64,000 bases of DNA from Polyangium sp. y55x31 (GCF_029946505.1 NZ_JARZHG010000041.1:36008-100007), one strand, 5' to 3'; shown: positions 39,124-53,624, counted from the stretch's first letter. Program-made: numbers and translations. Notes: a model not told the origin generated them from the sequence alone.

Positions 39124-39267
39124 GTGCCGGACTTCGGTCAGATCACGCCTCAGCACGTGATCTACATCCCGAGCGTTCTTCTCCTCGGGCTCGTCGTCGG
39201 ATACACCCTGGGCGCGCGCGCCGTGCGCGCGGAGCTCGAGAAGCGCAAGCGCAGGATGAAGGAGTAG
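39124..39267 (+). CDS. 47-residue single-helix membrane protein in the ccm cluster
   Basis: A small gene that starts at GTG 39124, just 1 bp after the CcmD-like stop, and ends at TAG 39265-39267. The protein begins MPDFGQITPQHVIYIPSVLL, then LGLVVGYTLGARAVRAELEK and RKRRMKE. That is one membrane helix (IYIPSVLLLGLVVGYTLGA) followed by a basic charged tail, so N-out/C-in by the positive-inside rule. It is 6 bp before the acyl-CoA dehydrogenase and in the same direction, so it is almost certainly translated as part of the operon. I recognise no family; it may be a further small subunit of the Ccm complex. Confidence 0.7.
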   Translation: MPDFGQITPQHVIYIPSVLLLGLVVGYTLGARAVRAELEKRKRRMKE

Positions 39268-39273
39268 GAGCCT

Positions 39274-40416
39274 GTGGTGGATTTCTCGCTGTCCGAAGAG
39301 CACAAGGGTCTCATCGAGACCGCCCGCCGCTTCACGAAGGAGCGGATCATTCCGATCGCGGCCGCGTGTGATCACGAGTCCCGCTTCCCGATGGAGGTCT
39401 TCAAGGAGGCGTGGGAGATCGGCCTCGTCAATCCGACGGTGCCGGCCGAGTACGGCGGGTCGGGCATGGGCGAGCTCGAGAACGCGATCATCACGGAGGA
39501 GCTCGCGTACGGGTGCACGGGCATCCAGACGAGCCTGCTCGCGAACGGCCTGGCGCTCACGCCGATCAAGCTCGGCGGAAGCGAGGAGCAGAAGAAGAAG
39601 TACCTCGGCATGCTGACGAGCGAGCCGGTGATGGCGAGCTACGCGACGAGCGAGCCCGACGCGGGCAGCGACGTGGCCGGCATCAAGACGCGCTTCGCAA
39701 AGCACGGCGAGGACTACGTGCTGAACGGGCAGAAGTGCTGGATCACGAACGCGAGCTACGCGCGGTTCTACGTGATCTTCGCGACGAGCAACCCCGAACT
39801 CCGGCACAAGGGCATCGCGGCGTTCATCGTCGATCGCGACACGCCGGGCCTTCGCGTGGGCAAGAAGGAGGACAAACTCGGGCAACGCGCGAGCGACACG
39901 GCGCAGGTCTTCCTCGAGGACGTGGTGGTGCCGAAGGAGAACCTGCTCGCGCCCGAGGGCAAGGGCTTCAAGCTCGCGATGGAGACGTTCAACCAGACGC
40001 GCCCCGACATCGGCGCGGGCGCGACGGGCCTGATGCGCCGGTGCCTCGACGAGTGCGTGGCCTACGCGAAGGAGCGCAAGACCTTCGGCACGCCCATCGC
40101 GAACCACCAGCTCGTGCAGTGGATGATCGCGGAGATGGCCATCCGCGTGGAGGCGACGCGGCTGCTTTATCAGAAGGCCGCGTGGAACCTCGACCACGGC
40201 GTGCGTGATCCGATCGTGTCGAGCTTCGCCAAGGCCTACGGCGCCGACAGCGCGATGCAGACGGCCGTCGACGCGGTGCAGGTCTTCGGCGGCAACGGGT
40301 ACGTGAAGGAGTACCCCGTCGAGAAGCTCATGCGTGACGCGAAGGTCCTGCAGATTTACGAGGGCACGAGCCAGATCCAGCGGCTCGTGATCGCCAAGCA
40401 GCTCTTCGGGGGCTAG
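39274..40416 (+). CDS. Acyl-CoA dehydrogenase (short/medium-chain type)
   Basis: A 380-residue flavoprotein that forms the alpha-beta double bond of acyl-CoA, passing electrons to electron-transfer flavoprotein. Family signatures are complete: AYATSEPDAGSDVAGIKT (FAD/substrate loop), the WITNASYA segment, KTFGTPIANHQLVQWMIAEM, and QVFGGNGYVKEYPVEKLMRDAKVLQIYEGTSQIQ near the C-terminus. The catalytic base is the Glu in IYEGTSQIQ (~residue 367). Length is normal. GTG 39274 follows TAGGAG. It lies 6 bp after the small ccm membrane gene, a link between cytochrome maturation and fatty-acid oxidation that may be only co-transcription. Confidence 0.95.
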   Translation: MVDFSLSEEHKGLIETARRFTKERIIPIAAACDHESRFPMEVFKEAWEIGLVNPTVPAEYGGSGMGELENAIITEELAYGCTGIQTSLLANGLALTPIKLGGSEEQKKKYLGMLTSEPVMASYATSEPDAGSDVAGIKTRFAKHGEDYVLNGQKCWITNASYARFYVIFATSNPELRHKGIAAFIVDRDTPGLRVGKKEDKLGQRASDTAQVFLEDVVVPKENLLAPEGKGFKLAMETFNQTRPDIGAGATGLMRRCLDECVAYAKERKTFGTPIANHQLVQWMIAEMAIRVEATRLLYQKAAWNLDHGVRDPIVSSFAKAYGADSAMQTAVDAVQVFGGNGYVKEYPVEKLMRDAKVLQIYEGTSQIQRLVIAKQLFGG

Positions 40417-40518
40417 CCCCACATCCCGCCATTTCCCTGAAGCCCCCTCTACACGCGCGCACCGACCGTTGATATCAACGGGGGCTGGCGAATTTCCTTT
40501 CGCGGGAGGAATGGCTTC

Positions 40519-42129
40519 ATGCGGACACGTCGCGCGCACTCCAAGACCCTCGAGGCGTCCACGGGCGCCGGTAAGCTTCTCGGCACGGGCGCCGTGCTGG
40601 CCTCGTTCGTTTGCGCAGGCGCGCTCGTGGCGCTCGCTTCAGCGTGCGGCGGAGGGAACAGCGGCTCGGGGGGCTCCGGCGCCGGCACGGGCGGCGCAGG
40701 CGCGACGGGCGGCGGCCAGGGCGGCGATGGGCTCCAGGACTTCGTGACGAGCGCCTCGGGCAGCTCGTCGAGTTCCGGAGCCGGCGGGCAGACCGGCGAC
40801 GCCGGGCCGACGTGCAACCCGCCGAACCCCGCGGGCGGCACGACCGTGTTCGCCGCGGCCTACGGCGATCCGCAGGTCCAGAGCGGCGTGTCCGTCTCGA
40901 CCGACAAGACGGGCAACATCCTGCTCGCCGGCGCCTTCCAGGGCGCGATGAACCTCGGCGGGACGATGCTCACGAGCGGCGGCAAGGAGGACGCGTTCGT
41001 CGCGAAGCTCTCGCCGAACGGGCAGGTGCTCTGGGCGAAGCGCTTCGGCGACGGGCAGAACCAGAGCGCGACGGGTATCGGCGCCGATGCCGAGGGCAAC
41101 GTCTACGTGACGGGCATCTTCATCGGCACCGTCAACTTCGGCGGCCAGAACCTCACGAGCGACACGAACTTCTTCCAGGACGTCTTCCTCGTGAAGTTCG
41201 CGCCGGACGGCACCCACCAGTGGAGCATGAAGTTCGGCGATTCGAACATCCAGTACGCGCGCGCGCTCGCGGTCGACCCGATCGGCAACGTCGTCATCTC
41301 GGGCTACTTCCAGCAGAAGGTCGACTTCGGCGGCGGCGTCCTCACCGCGGCGGGCACCGCCTTCGACGTGTTCGTCGCCAAGTTCAACTCGCTGGGCCAG
41401 CACCTCTGGAGCAAGAAGTACGGCAACGAGGCCGATCAGTCGGCGAAGAGCCTCGCGGTCGACGGCTCGGGCAACGTGTACGTGGCGGGCGAGGCGGCGG
41501 GGTCGATCGATTTCGGCGCCGGGGCGCTCATGGCCCAGGGCAACCCGAGCGCGTTCGTCGCGAAGCTCGACCCGCAAGGCGCGCAGATCTGGGCGAAGAT
41601 CAGCTCGGGCACGGGCAAGGCTTCGGCGAACGCCGTCGCGGTGTCGCCCACGGGCACGGTGGCCGTGGCCGGGCAGTTCCAGGGCACGTTCGATCTCGGC
41701 GGCAAGCCCATGTCAAACCCCGACCTCGACGACGCGTTCGTCTCGGTTCTCACCTCGGGCGGCGCGCAGACGTACACGCTCAGGTACGGCGATACGACCT
41801 TCCAGCGCGCCGACGGCGTGGCGTTCGCGCCGAACGGCGACCTGCTCCTCGCGGGCGCGTTCACGGGCGCGATCGATCTCGGCGGCGGGGCCATCCCGAG
41901 CGCGGAAGGGTTCGACATGTTCCTCGGCCGCTTCGCCGCGAAGGACGGCTGCCTCGTCTGGGGCCGCGGCTACGGCGGGCCTCTCGCGCAGTCGCCGCAG
42001 TCGCTCGTCTTCGACCCGGTGAGCGGCAACGTGGTGCTCACGGGCAGCTTCGGGGGCACGGTCGATTTTGGTCTCGGCCCCGTGTCCGCGGCCGGCGACG
42101 ACGCTTTCCTCTTCGCTGTCAAGCCCTGA
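40519..42129 (+). CDS. Lipoprotein with bacterial beta-propeller repeats
   Basis: A 536-residue lipoprotein. The signal ends in LVALASAC at residue ~43; the mature N-terminus is a Gly/Ser/Ala linker (GGGNSGSGGSGAGTGG...). From ~105 to the end there are about eight ~50-residue repeats of the pattern 'GNVxxxGxFxGxxxFGGxxLTSxGxxDxFVAKLxPxGxxLWxKxxGD', for example GNILLAGAFQGAMNLGG and GNVVISGYFQQKVDFGG. This is the SBBP-like propeller known from myxobacterial lipoproteins. It should be a surface-exposed binding protein. A Cys in the last repeat region (DGCLVWGRGYGG) may pair with the early Cys. ATG 40519 has GGAGG upstream. Confidence 0.82.
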   Translation: MRTRRAHSKTLEASTGAGKLLGTGAVLASFVCAGALVALASACGGGNSGSGGSGAGTGGAGATGGGQGGDGLQDFVTSASGSSSSSGAGGQTGDAGPTCNPPNPAGGTTVFAAAYGDPQVQSGVSVSTDKTGNILLAGAFQGAMNLGGTMLTSGGKEDAFVAKLSPNGQVLWAKRFGDGQNQSATGIGADAEGNVYVTGIFIGTVNFGGQNLTSDTNFFQDVFLVKFAPDGTHQWSMKFGDSNIQYARALAVDPIGNVVISGYFQQKVDFGGGVLTAAGTAFDVFVAKFNSLGQHLWSKKYGNEADQSAKSLAVDGSGNVYVAGEAAGSIDFGAGALMAQGNPSAFVAKLDPQGAQIWAKISSGTGKASANAVAVSPTGTVAVAGQFQGTFDLGGKPMSNPDLDDAFVSVLTSGGAQTYTLRYGDTTFQRADGVAFAPNGDLLLAGAFTGAIDLGGGAIPSAEGFDMFLGRFAAKDGCLVWGRGYGGPLAQSPQSLVFDPVSGNVVLTGSFGGTVDFGLGPVSAAGDDAFLFAVKP

Positions 42130-42142
42130 AACGAGGGCCGCG

Positions 42143-42170
42143 CGCGCCCCGGGCTGAATTCCGGGGCGCG
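42143..42170 (+). terminator. Hairpin terminator after the propeller lipoprotein
   Basis: CGCGCCCCGG and CCGGGGCGCG form a perfect 10-bp stem with an 8-nt loop, 13 bp after the stop codon. TTC follows, but there is no real T-tract. A second small hairpin (CTTCGC-GGTA-GCGAAG, 42182-42197) lies just downstream. Confidence 0.55.
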
Positions 42171-42398
42171 TTCGGGTGACACTTCGCGGTAGCGAAGGGA
42201 CCGTCAACCGTCCGGCGCGTGCGACGCGCCGAGTCCATGACGGAACGGGCAGCTTGCGGGCGCGCCGGGGGCGTGTCCGGGGCTTGTGGCGCGACGAGCG
42301 CTCTGAGATCCTGAACGACGATGCTCGCCTCCGTCGAGTCCAAGGCGGGAAGGCGTGCGTGGAACGGGTGCACGTCCGTGTGCCCCTCGGAGCTACCC

Positions 42399-47071
<4,673 letters not shown>

Positions 47072-47075
<4 letters not shown>

Positions 47076-50000
47076 GCTCGCTCGGCAAACCCAAGCCCTT
47101 CGGGCTGGTCCTCTCGGCCCTCGTGGTCTCGGCGCTCGCGCTCGGGGCCGCGGGGTGCACGACGGACGCGTTCTGCTTCGACAAGTGCGCCGGCGACTCG
47201 CCGTCGGGCTCGGGCTCCGGCTCGGGCTCCGGCGGAACGGGCGGTCAGGGCGGGGAAGGTGGTGACAACTGCTTCCCGTTCTGCGGCACCGACGGCGGCC
47301 CGGGCTCGGGCGGCGCCGGCGGCGGCGGCCCGTGCGTCCCGACGAACGGCGGCATCGAGATCTGCGACAAGCTCGACAACGACTGCAACGGCGCGGTCGA
47401 CGACGGCCCGAACATCAACCTCGAGAGCAAGACGACGTGCGGCACGTGTGACAACAACTGCTTCACGAAGCTGCTCAACAACGATCCCGCGAGCATCACC
47501 TGCGTGCCGAGCCAGAACCCGGGCACGGTGCCGGGCGAGTGCAAGGGCACGTGCGTGTCGGGCTTCTACGACCTCGATGGCGACGGTCCCTGCGAGTACT
47601 ACTGCATCAAGAACACGCCGGACGACGCGTCGTGCAACAACAAGGACGACGACTGCGACGGCGTGAAGGACGAGGACGTCGACCTCTGCACGAGCACGAC
47701 GGACTGCGGCAAGTGCGGGAACAACTGCGTCGTCATCAACGGCACGTCCGAGTGCGCGACGACCGCGGGCGCCGGCGAGGCGTGCACCTCGGCGAACACG
47801 CAGTGCAAGATCAAGCAGTGCGAGCCGGGCTTCTACGACCTCGACAACTCCGTCGCGACGGGCTGCGAGTACCAGTGCACCCCGTCGAACGGCGGCGTCG
47901 AGAAGTGCGGTGACAGCGTCGACAACGACTGCGACGGCAAGATCGACGAGGCCGACGACCTCTCGATGGATCCGCAGATCGGCAAGAACTGCTTCGGCGA
48001 TCCGGACGGCATCTGCGGGCTGCTCTCCGCCGCCGGCAAGACGGCGTGCGTCGGGAACAAGGTCGTGTGCGCCGGGCCGAACGTCGTCGTCGAGGGGCAG
48101 ATCCAGGAGATCTGCAACGGCCTCGACGACGACTGCGACGGCCAAGTCGACGACAACCCCACGGACGTCGGCAACTCCTGCGGCCAGAGCAACATCTTCC
48201 CCTGTCAGTTCGGCAAGCAGCAGTGCCAGAACGGCCAGCTCGTCTGCGTCGGCGCGGTGAACCCCACGGCCGAGCTCTGCAACGGCCAGGACGACAACTG
48301 CAACGGGACGATCGACGACATGCCCGTCGACGTGGGCGCGACGTGCGGCTTGACCGACGTCGGTCCCTGCCAGAAGGGCGTGGAGCAATGCCTGCCCGGC
48401 GGCCAGAAGACGTGCGTCGGTGAGATCGCGCCGAAGACCGAGACGTGCAACGGCCAGGACGACGACTGCAACGGCCTCGTCGACGACGTCGCGGGCACGG
48501 GCTCGGCGTGCGGGCAGAGCAGCACGTCGCCTTGCAAGCTCGGCACGCTGCAGTGCGTGGGGCAGTCGCTCGTGTGCGTCGGGAACATCGACCCGACGAC
48601 CGAGACCTGCAACATGAAAGACGACGACTGCGACGGGCAGGTCGACGAGGGCATCCCGAGCCAGCAATGCGTGCCCGTCGGCGCGCCGCCGAACCTCGTG
48701 TACGGCGGCCTGAGCAAGTGCGTGAAGGGCACGCAGACGTGCGGCGGCGCGTGCACGGGTTACATCGGGCCGAGCACGGAGACGTGCAACAGCCTCGACG
48801 ACGACTGCGACGGCATCGTCGACAACAACCTGAACCTCGGCGCTTGCAACGTGCCGCCTGCGCCCCCCGCGGGCGCGATGTCGCCTTGCAAGGCGGGCAC
48901 GTACACCTGCGTGGGCGGCGTGCAGACGTGCCAGAACTCGGTCGGCCCGTCGAGCAGCGTCGATAGCTGCGGCGTGGACTCGAACTGCGACGGCGCGCTG
49001 ACCGGCCAGCCGAACCTGCAGACCGACGTCGCGAACTGCGGCGCGTGCGGCAACAACTGCTACGCGAACGCGGTGCACGCGATCTGGTCGTGCACGTCGG
49101 GCATGTGCGCCTTCCAGGGCTGCGAGAACGGCTACTACGATCTCAACAACGACAAGAAGTGCGAGTACAGCTGCCAGTACAAGCAGGCGCAGGAGATCTG
49201 CAACGGCGAGGATGACGACTGCGACGGGCAGATCGACGAGGGCGTCGTGGCCCCGACGCCGGTGCAGGTCTGCGGCGTGAGCGTCACGGCCACGCGGCCG
49301 GAGTGCACGTCGCAGGTGACGGTCGCTTGCACGCAGGGTGCGTGGAAGTGCACGTTCCCGGCGGGCGTGTGCAACGGCGCAGCCCCGAACTACTGCTCGG
49401 GCGCCACCGAGGTCTGCGACACCCTCGACAACGACTGCGACGGCATCCTCAACGAGAACGTGCCGAACTACGGCAAGGCCTGCGCGAGCGACGACGGCCT
49501 GCCGGCGCCCGGACACGGCGCCTGCCGCAAGACCGGCACGTTCGTGTGCAACGGCGCGAACGCGACGACGTGCAACGCGGTCAAGGCCGATTGTTCGACC
49601 TTGGCCGGCGGCTGCACGGAGCTCTGCGACGGCGTGGACAACGACTGTGACGGGCTCGTCGACGAGACCTACGTCTCGAAGGGCTCGAACACGGCGAACT
49701 ACGTCAAACCCGTGGTCACGCGCATCGCGTCGAGCCTCTGGATCTACAGCTACGAGGCGAGCCGACCGAACGCCGTCACCGACGTCGCCAACAACATCAT
49801 CACGCCCGGCGTCGGCAACGGCTACCACACGACCGCGCCTCCGGGCACGACGCTCGACAAGACGCTCGCGTGCTCGGTGCCGAACAAGCTGCCGTGGTTC
49901 AACGTCACGCCGGCCGAGGTCGAGCAGACGTGCAACGCGATGGGCGGGTTCATCTGCTCGACGGCCGACTGGACGACGGCGTGCCAGGCAACCCTGAGCT

Positions 50001-50395
50001 GCAACTGGGGCTACAACCCGCGCGGCGGGCCGTGCACGTCGACGTACGACAGCACGAAGTTCTGCAACATCGGCCCCGCGTTCGACTTCAACACGTCCAT
50101 CGCGGGAGATCAGGACGGCCTGCTCTTCACGGGCTCGAGCAGCTTGCAGAACTGCTGGGCGGACTGGTCGAACCTGAACAGCAACAACGCCGCGACCAAC
50201 AGGATCTTCGACATCACGGGCAACCTCCGTGAGATCACGAGGAGCGCGGCGAGCACGTATCCGCTCATGGGCGGCGCGTTCAACACCGGCGACCTCGGCG
50301 GCGGGACGTGCTCGTTCCAGTTCTACACGGTCGATCAGAGCTTCAAGCTCTTCGACCTCGGCTTCCGCTGCTGCTTCACGCAGAACCCCGGCTGA
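47072..50395 (+). CDS. MopE-repeat lipoprotein with C-terminal FGE/sulfatase-modifying-like domain
   Basis: A 1107-residue lipoprotein; the signal ends in LGAAGC (~residue 30), then a Ser/Gly linker. About 12 MopE-type units follow (CDKLDNDCNGAVDDG, CNNKDDDCDGVKDED, CNGLDDDCDGQVDDN and others). The last ~230 residues (from SSLWIYSYEASRPNA on) resemble the formylglycine-generating-enzyme/C-type-lectin fold: the strand with ASRPNA, the ACSVPNKLPWFNVTPAEVEQTCNAMGGFICSTADW block, DITGNLREITRS, and the closing LGFRCC. Catalytic Cys positions of true FGEs cannot be confirmed, so it is probably a binding module. It starts by ATGA overlap and is co-produced with the VWA protein, with which it may form a surface assembly. 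Confidence 0.82.
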
Positions 50396-50403
50396 CGAAA
50401 CGA

Positions 50404-50437
50404 ATCGAGCGGGCGCCTCTCGCGGCGCCCGCTCGAT
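50404..50437. terminator. Terminator hairpin between convergent genes
   Basis: A perfect 14-bp stem (ATCGAGCGGGCGCC with GGCGCCCGCTCGAT, 6-nt loop) starts 9 bp after the MopE lipoprotein stop. No T-tract follows, so it may depend on hairpin strength or on Rho. Confidence 0.6.
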
Positions 50438-50491
50438 GTCCCCCCGCCCCGCGCGAAGGCGCGCGTGGCTCGCGCGCCCCTCGCGGATCGC

Positions 50492-51376
50492 TCAATCCCT
50501 TCGATCGTGACTCGAGAGCGCGGCTCCGTCGGCCGCGGGCAGCGTGAAGTGGATCGTGCTCCCACGCCCCACCTCGCTCTGCGCGCCGATGTGCCCGCCG
50601 TGCGCCTCGACGATGCCCTTGGCGACGTAGACGCCGAGGCCCATGCCCTGACACGCGCGGCGCCCCTCCGGCGGCCTGCGTGAGAACAGCATCGGCCGAT
50701 CGAGCTCGGCGATGCCGGGCCCCGTGTCGGTCACGGAGAAGCGCGCGCCGGAGGGCGCGGGCTCGGCGCGGATCGTGATCGACCCGCCCTTCTGCATGAA
50801 GCGCGCTGCGTTGCTGACGAGCCGCGAGAGGACCTGCAGCACGCGGGCGCGATCGACGTAGAGCGCCGGCAGATGCGGCGAGACCTCTTTCACGACCGCG
50901 ATCGGCCGCTGCGCCGTGGCGAGCGCCGCGGCGAGCGCAGCCGCCTCCACGAGCGACGCCGCGTCGTGCACCTCCTGCCCGATCGGCAATCTCCCCGCGT
51001 CGATGTGCGCCGCGTCGACGAGGTCCTCGACGATCTGGTTCATCTCCAGCGCGGCGCGCTTGATCGTCTGGAGCTGACGATCGTGTGCAGGATCCCCGCC
51101 GAGCTCGCGCGCGAGCAGCGTCGTCGTCACCATCACCACGCCGAGCGGGTTGCGCAGATCGTGCGAGACGATCGTGAGCAGCTCCGCGCGCTGCGCTTCG
51201 GCGGCTTTCGCGCGCCGCTCGAGCTCTCGACATCGCCGCTCGAGCTCGGCCACGTAACGCGCGTCTTTCGTTTGCACCGCTGGCATGCGAGCGCGCTTCG
51301 TCGCGGGGCGCGACGTGCTTCGCGACGGCCCATTTGCCGGCTTGCTTGCTTGTTTGCGTTTCCTCGCTTCAGACAC
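50492..51376 (-). CDS. Histidine kinase without sensor domain
   Basis: A 294-residue protein of HisKA plus HATPase domains only. The basic N-terminal ~45 residues (Lys/Arg/Ser-rich) and a short coiled coil lead to the H-box SHDLRNP (~residue 71). The N-box region reads VLSRLVSNAARF, the G1 box DTGPGI, and the G2 box GMGLGVYVAKGIV, so ATP binding should be intact. There is no membrane segment, PAS or GAF domain, so input must come from another protein. GTG 51376 is preceded by AAAGAGG. It is divergent from a single-domain receiver gene 280 bp away. Confidence 0.88.
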   Translation of the reverse strand: MSEARKRKQASKPANGPSRSTSRPATKRARMPAVQTKDARYVAELERRCRELERRAKAAEAQRAELLTIVSHDLRNPLGVVMVTTTLLARELGGDPAHDRQLQTIKRAALEMNQIVEDLVDAAHIDAGRLPIGQEVHDAASLVEAAALAAALATAQRPIAVVKEVSPHLPALYVDRARVLQVLSRLVSNAARFMQKGGSITIRAEPAPSGARFSVTDTGPGIAELDRPMLFSRRPPEGRRACQGMGLGVYVAKGIVEAHGGHIGAQSEVGRGSTIHFTLPAADGAALSSHDRRD

Positions 51377-51529
51377 GATCGCCTCTTTGATTTGCAGGGT
51401 AACGCGACATCACGCGGCCCATGCAGTCGGAGATCGCCTCACTCGGCCATCCGTGCCGCGATGTCCGGAGTCGTCCGCGTCGGGTTTCTCCCGATATGCC
51501 GCTCAGGCGTGTCTCCACGGCCCAAGAAG

Positions 51530-51545
51530 GGCACGATTCCGTGCC
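51530..51545. promoter_or_regulatory. Inverted repeat GGCACG-N4-CGTGCC between kinase and regulator genes
   Basis: A 6-bp perfect inverted repeat with a 4-nt spacer lies in the 280-bp divergent spacer, closer to the receiver gene. It may be a binding site for a dimeric regulator; nothing else in this spacer was recognised. Confidence 0.3.
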
Positions 51546-51656
51546 TGAGGTTCCTCGCCTGCGGTTATCATCGACCCTCGCTCGTGACGCACGCTGCGCC
51601 ACGGGTGCGGGGTAGGCGGCGACGCGCGCTCCATTGATGACCGGGGGTTTTACGTC

Positions 51657-52079
51657 GTGAAGACGACAGACGAAACTGGGCTCGGGCAACAACACGGCGG
51701 CCTCTCGCCGCTCGTCCTCGTGGTCGACGACTTCGACGACAACCGCGAGATGTTCACGGAGTTTCTTTCGTTCTCCGGGTTCCGCGTGGCGCAGGCTTCG
51801 ACCGGGCGAGAGGCGCTGGACCAAGCGTTCTCCCTCTTGCCCGATCTGATCCTCATGGATCTGTCGCTGCCCGAGCTCGACGGGCTCGAAGCGACGCGGT
51901 GCCTGAAGAGCGACGAGCGAACCAAGCGCATCCCGATCGTGGCGCTGACGGGGCACGCGCTCGCGGGTCACTCGAAGGACGCGAAGGAGGCGGGCTGCGA
52001 CTCGTTCTTGACGAAGCCGTGCCTGCCCGACGCGCTCGTGACCGAGATCAAGCGGGTCCTCGGCGCGCGAGCTCGATAG
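51657..52079 (+). CDS. Single-domain response regulator (CheY-like)
   Basis: A 140-residue receiver with no output domain. Key residues are present: acidic pair in VVDDFDDN, phospho-acceptor Asp in LILMDLSLPELDG (residue ~65), Thr in VALTGHA and Lys in FLTKPCLPD. It probably relays phosphate or acts by protein contact, as in phosphorelays or chemosensory arrays. The start is GTG 51657; upstream GGGGG is a weak ribosome site. It is part of a four-gene signalling group with alternating strands. Confidence 0.9.
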   Translation: MKTTDETGLGQQHGGLSPLVLVVDDFDDNREMFTEFLSFSGFRVAQASTGREALDQAFSLLPDLILMDLSLPELDGLEATRCLKSDERTKRIPIVALTGHALAGHSKDAKEAGCDSFLTKPCLPDALVTEIKRVLGARAR

Positions 52080-52135
52080 CGCCGCGGACCGACGACGACA
52101 CTACGAAGGGGGGGAACATGAGAGCGTCCGAGGGC

Positions 52136-52564
52136 TCACGGGTGGGCGTGCGCGCGGATCGCGTCACGCAACAGGCGGGCGGCCTCGTCCCAATCGACGG
52201 GCTTGACCAGGACCGCGTCGAACGCGCTGTTCGCGAGCTTGGCGCGCGCGGAGAGATCGCGCCGTCCCGTGCATGCGAAGAGCGCCATCCGTTGTGTCGC
52301 GGGATCGGAGCGCAGCGCTTCGGCGACGACGAAGCCGTCGATGCCGGGCATGCGCAGATCACACAGGACGGCGTCCGGTACGTCCTGCGTGGCGAGGAAG
52401 ACGCCGCGCAGGCCGCCTTTCGCGCGCTCGACCTGGAAGCCGTGCGCTTCGAGCGAGGCCTCGGCGATCGCGAGGAAGTCGGGATCGTCGTCGACGATGA
52501 GCACTCGCGGGCGGAACGCGCTCGTCTGCTCCATCTCGCCCGCCCCGCCCATCGTCTCCGCCAT
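52136..52564 (-). CDS. Single-domain response regulator
   Basis: A 142-residue receiver. It shows VDDDPDF, phospho-acceptor Asp in VLCDLRMPGIDG, ACTGR (Thr switch) and VLVKPVDWDEA, with an ~18-residue N-terminal extension. It is about 30% alike by eye to the other receiver, so the two are not recent duplicates. ATG 52564 is preceded by GGAGGGGG. It is convergent with the upstream receiver (57 bp between stops) and divergent from the kinase-like gene on the right. Confidence 0.9.
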   Translation of the reverse strand: MAETMGGAGEMEQTSAFRPRVLIVDDDPDFLAIAEASLEAHGFQVERAKGGLRGVFLATQDVPDAVLCDLRMPGIDGFVVAEALRSDPATQRMALFACTGRRDLSARAKLANSAFDAVLVKPVDWDEAARLLRDAIRAHAHP

Positions 52565-52820
52565 CCCGCCCCCTCCGACTGCGTGCAGATCGCCGTCCGC
52601 GCGAGAACGCGCGCGACGAGACGCGTCGCTTCCCCATGTCTTGGACCGGCGCGCGCGATGCGCAATGCGGCGGCGCGGTCTCTGCGAACTTCGTCCTCGC
52701 GAGACGGCGGATCCGTCCGTCGGCTCTCTTCGCGATCTCCTCGATCCTCGGCGTCTCCTGCGTGCTACGCAGTGTGCGTCGTGTGCTCGGTCAACGCTTA
52801 CCGCGCCCCTTTTCGGGCTC

Positions 52821-52826
52821 TAGAGT
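52821..52826 (+). promoter_or_regulatory. Candidate -10 element (TAGAGT) of a leaderless promoter
   Basis: TAGAGT-N7-ATG, the same sequence and spacing as upstream of 24920. TTACCG at 52798-52803 is a weak -35 at 17-bp spacing. No Shine-Dalgarno precedes the ATG. Confidence 0.4.
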
Positions 52827-52833
52827 GTGCCTC

Positions 52834-53580
52834 ATGAGTGTCGACGAGGTTTTCTTCGACCGCGTGGCCCACGACCTGCGTGGCGAGCTCTCGACGATGC
52901 TCGCCGGCGTCCACTACTTGCTCCGGTTTGGCCGGGATCTCACGCCTCCGACGCGCGAGATGCTCGAGCGGGTGAGCGGCGCGGGCGAGCGGCTCACGCG
53001 TATGCTCGCGGAGCTCGACGACGCCGTCTGGCTGCTCGATACCGACAAGCCGCTCGTGCTCGGGCCCATCCGCTTCGGCGATCTGATCGACGAGGTGATG
53101 ACGCGCATCGAGCCCACGGTGAAGACGCGCGGCGTGCGCCTCGTGCTCGAGCAGACCGACGCCGACGCTGCGACCGAGCTCGTCGGTGACGTGGATGTGC
53201 TCGCCACGGCCCTCACCTCGGTCGTCGATCTCGCCACCTTGCGCGCGCCTTCCGGCACGGTGCACGTCACGGCCGAGGCCCGGGACGGCGCGCCGATCGT
53301 GCGGGTGCGCGACGAGGGCGACGCCGTGCCCAAGGACGTGCTCGCGCGCCTCTTCGAGCCCTTCGTCGAGCGGGACATCGTGCCGCGCGAGACGCACGGC
53401 CGGCGCAAGCTCAGGCTCGGGATCGGCCTGCCGATCGCGCGGGCGATCCTCGAAGCGCACGGCGGCTCGCTCGTCGTGGAACCGGGCGACACGGGGCTCA
53501 CGCTCCGTTGCGTGGTCTCCTTGCGCAAGGCCTCGGAGATCCCGGCCCAGCCCGAGAAGGCGCGCGCCGCGTCCGGCTAG
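52834..53580 (+). CDS. Degenerate histidine-kinase-like protein
   Basis: A 248-residue protein with the kinase plan but altered motifs. The H-box is AHDLRGELSTM (His ~residue 12). A two-helix dimerisation part follows. Where the N-box should hold Asn it reads ALTSVVDLATLRAPSG, without Asn. The G1 region is VRVRDEGDAVP (DEG rather than DxGxG) and the G2 region is LRLGIGLPIARAILEAHGG, which is kept. ATP binding is therefore doubtful; it may act as a phosphotransfer or dimerisation protein. It begins 7 nt after a TAGAGT box. The palindrome CCGGCTAGCCGG spans its stop codon. Confidence 0.75.
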   Translation: MSVDEVFFDRVAHDLRGELSTMLAGVHYLLRFGRDLTPPTREMLERVSGAGERLTRMLAELDDAVWLLDTDKPLVLGPIRFGDLIDEVMTRIEPTVKTRGVRLVLEQTDADAATELVGDVDVLATALTSVVDLATLRAPSGTVHVTAEARDGAPIVRVRDEGDAVPKDVLARLFEPFVERDIVPRETHGRRKLRLGIGLPIARAILEAHGGSLVVEPGDTGLTLRCVVSLRKASEIPAQPEKARAASG

Positions 53581-53624
53581 CCGGCGCCTTGCGATGACCG
53601 GGCGGGCATGCTCCGCTCGGCTGC

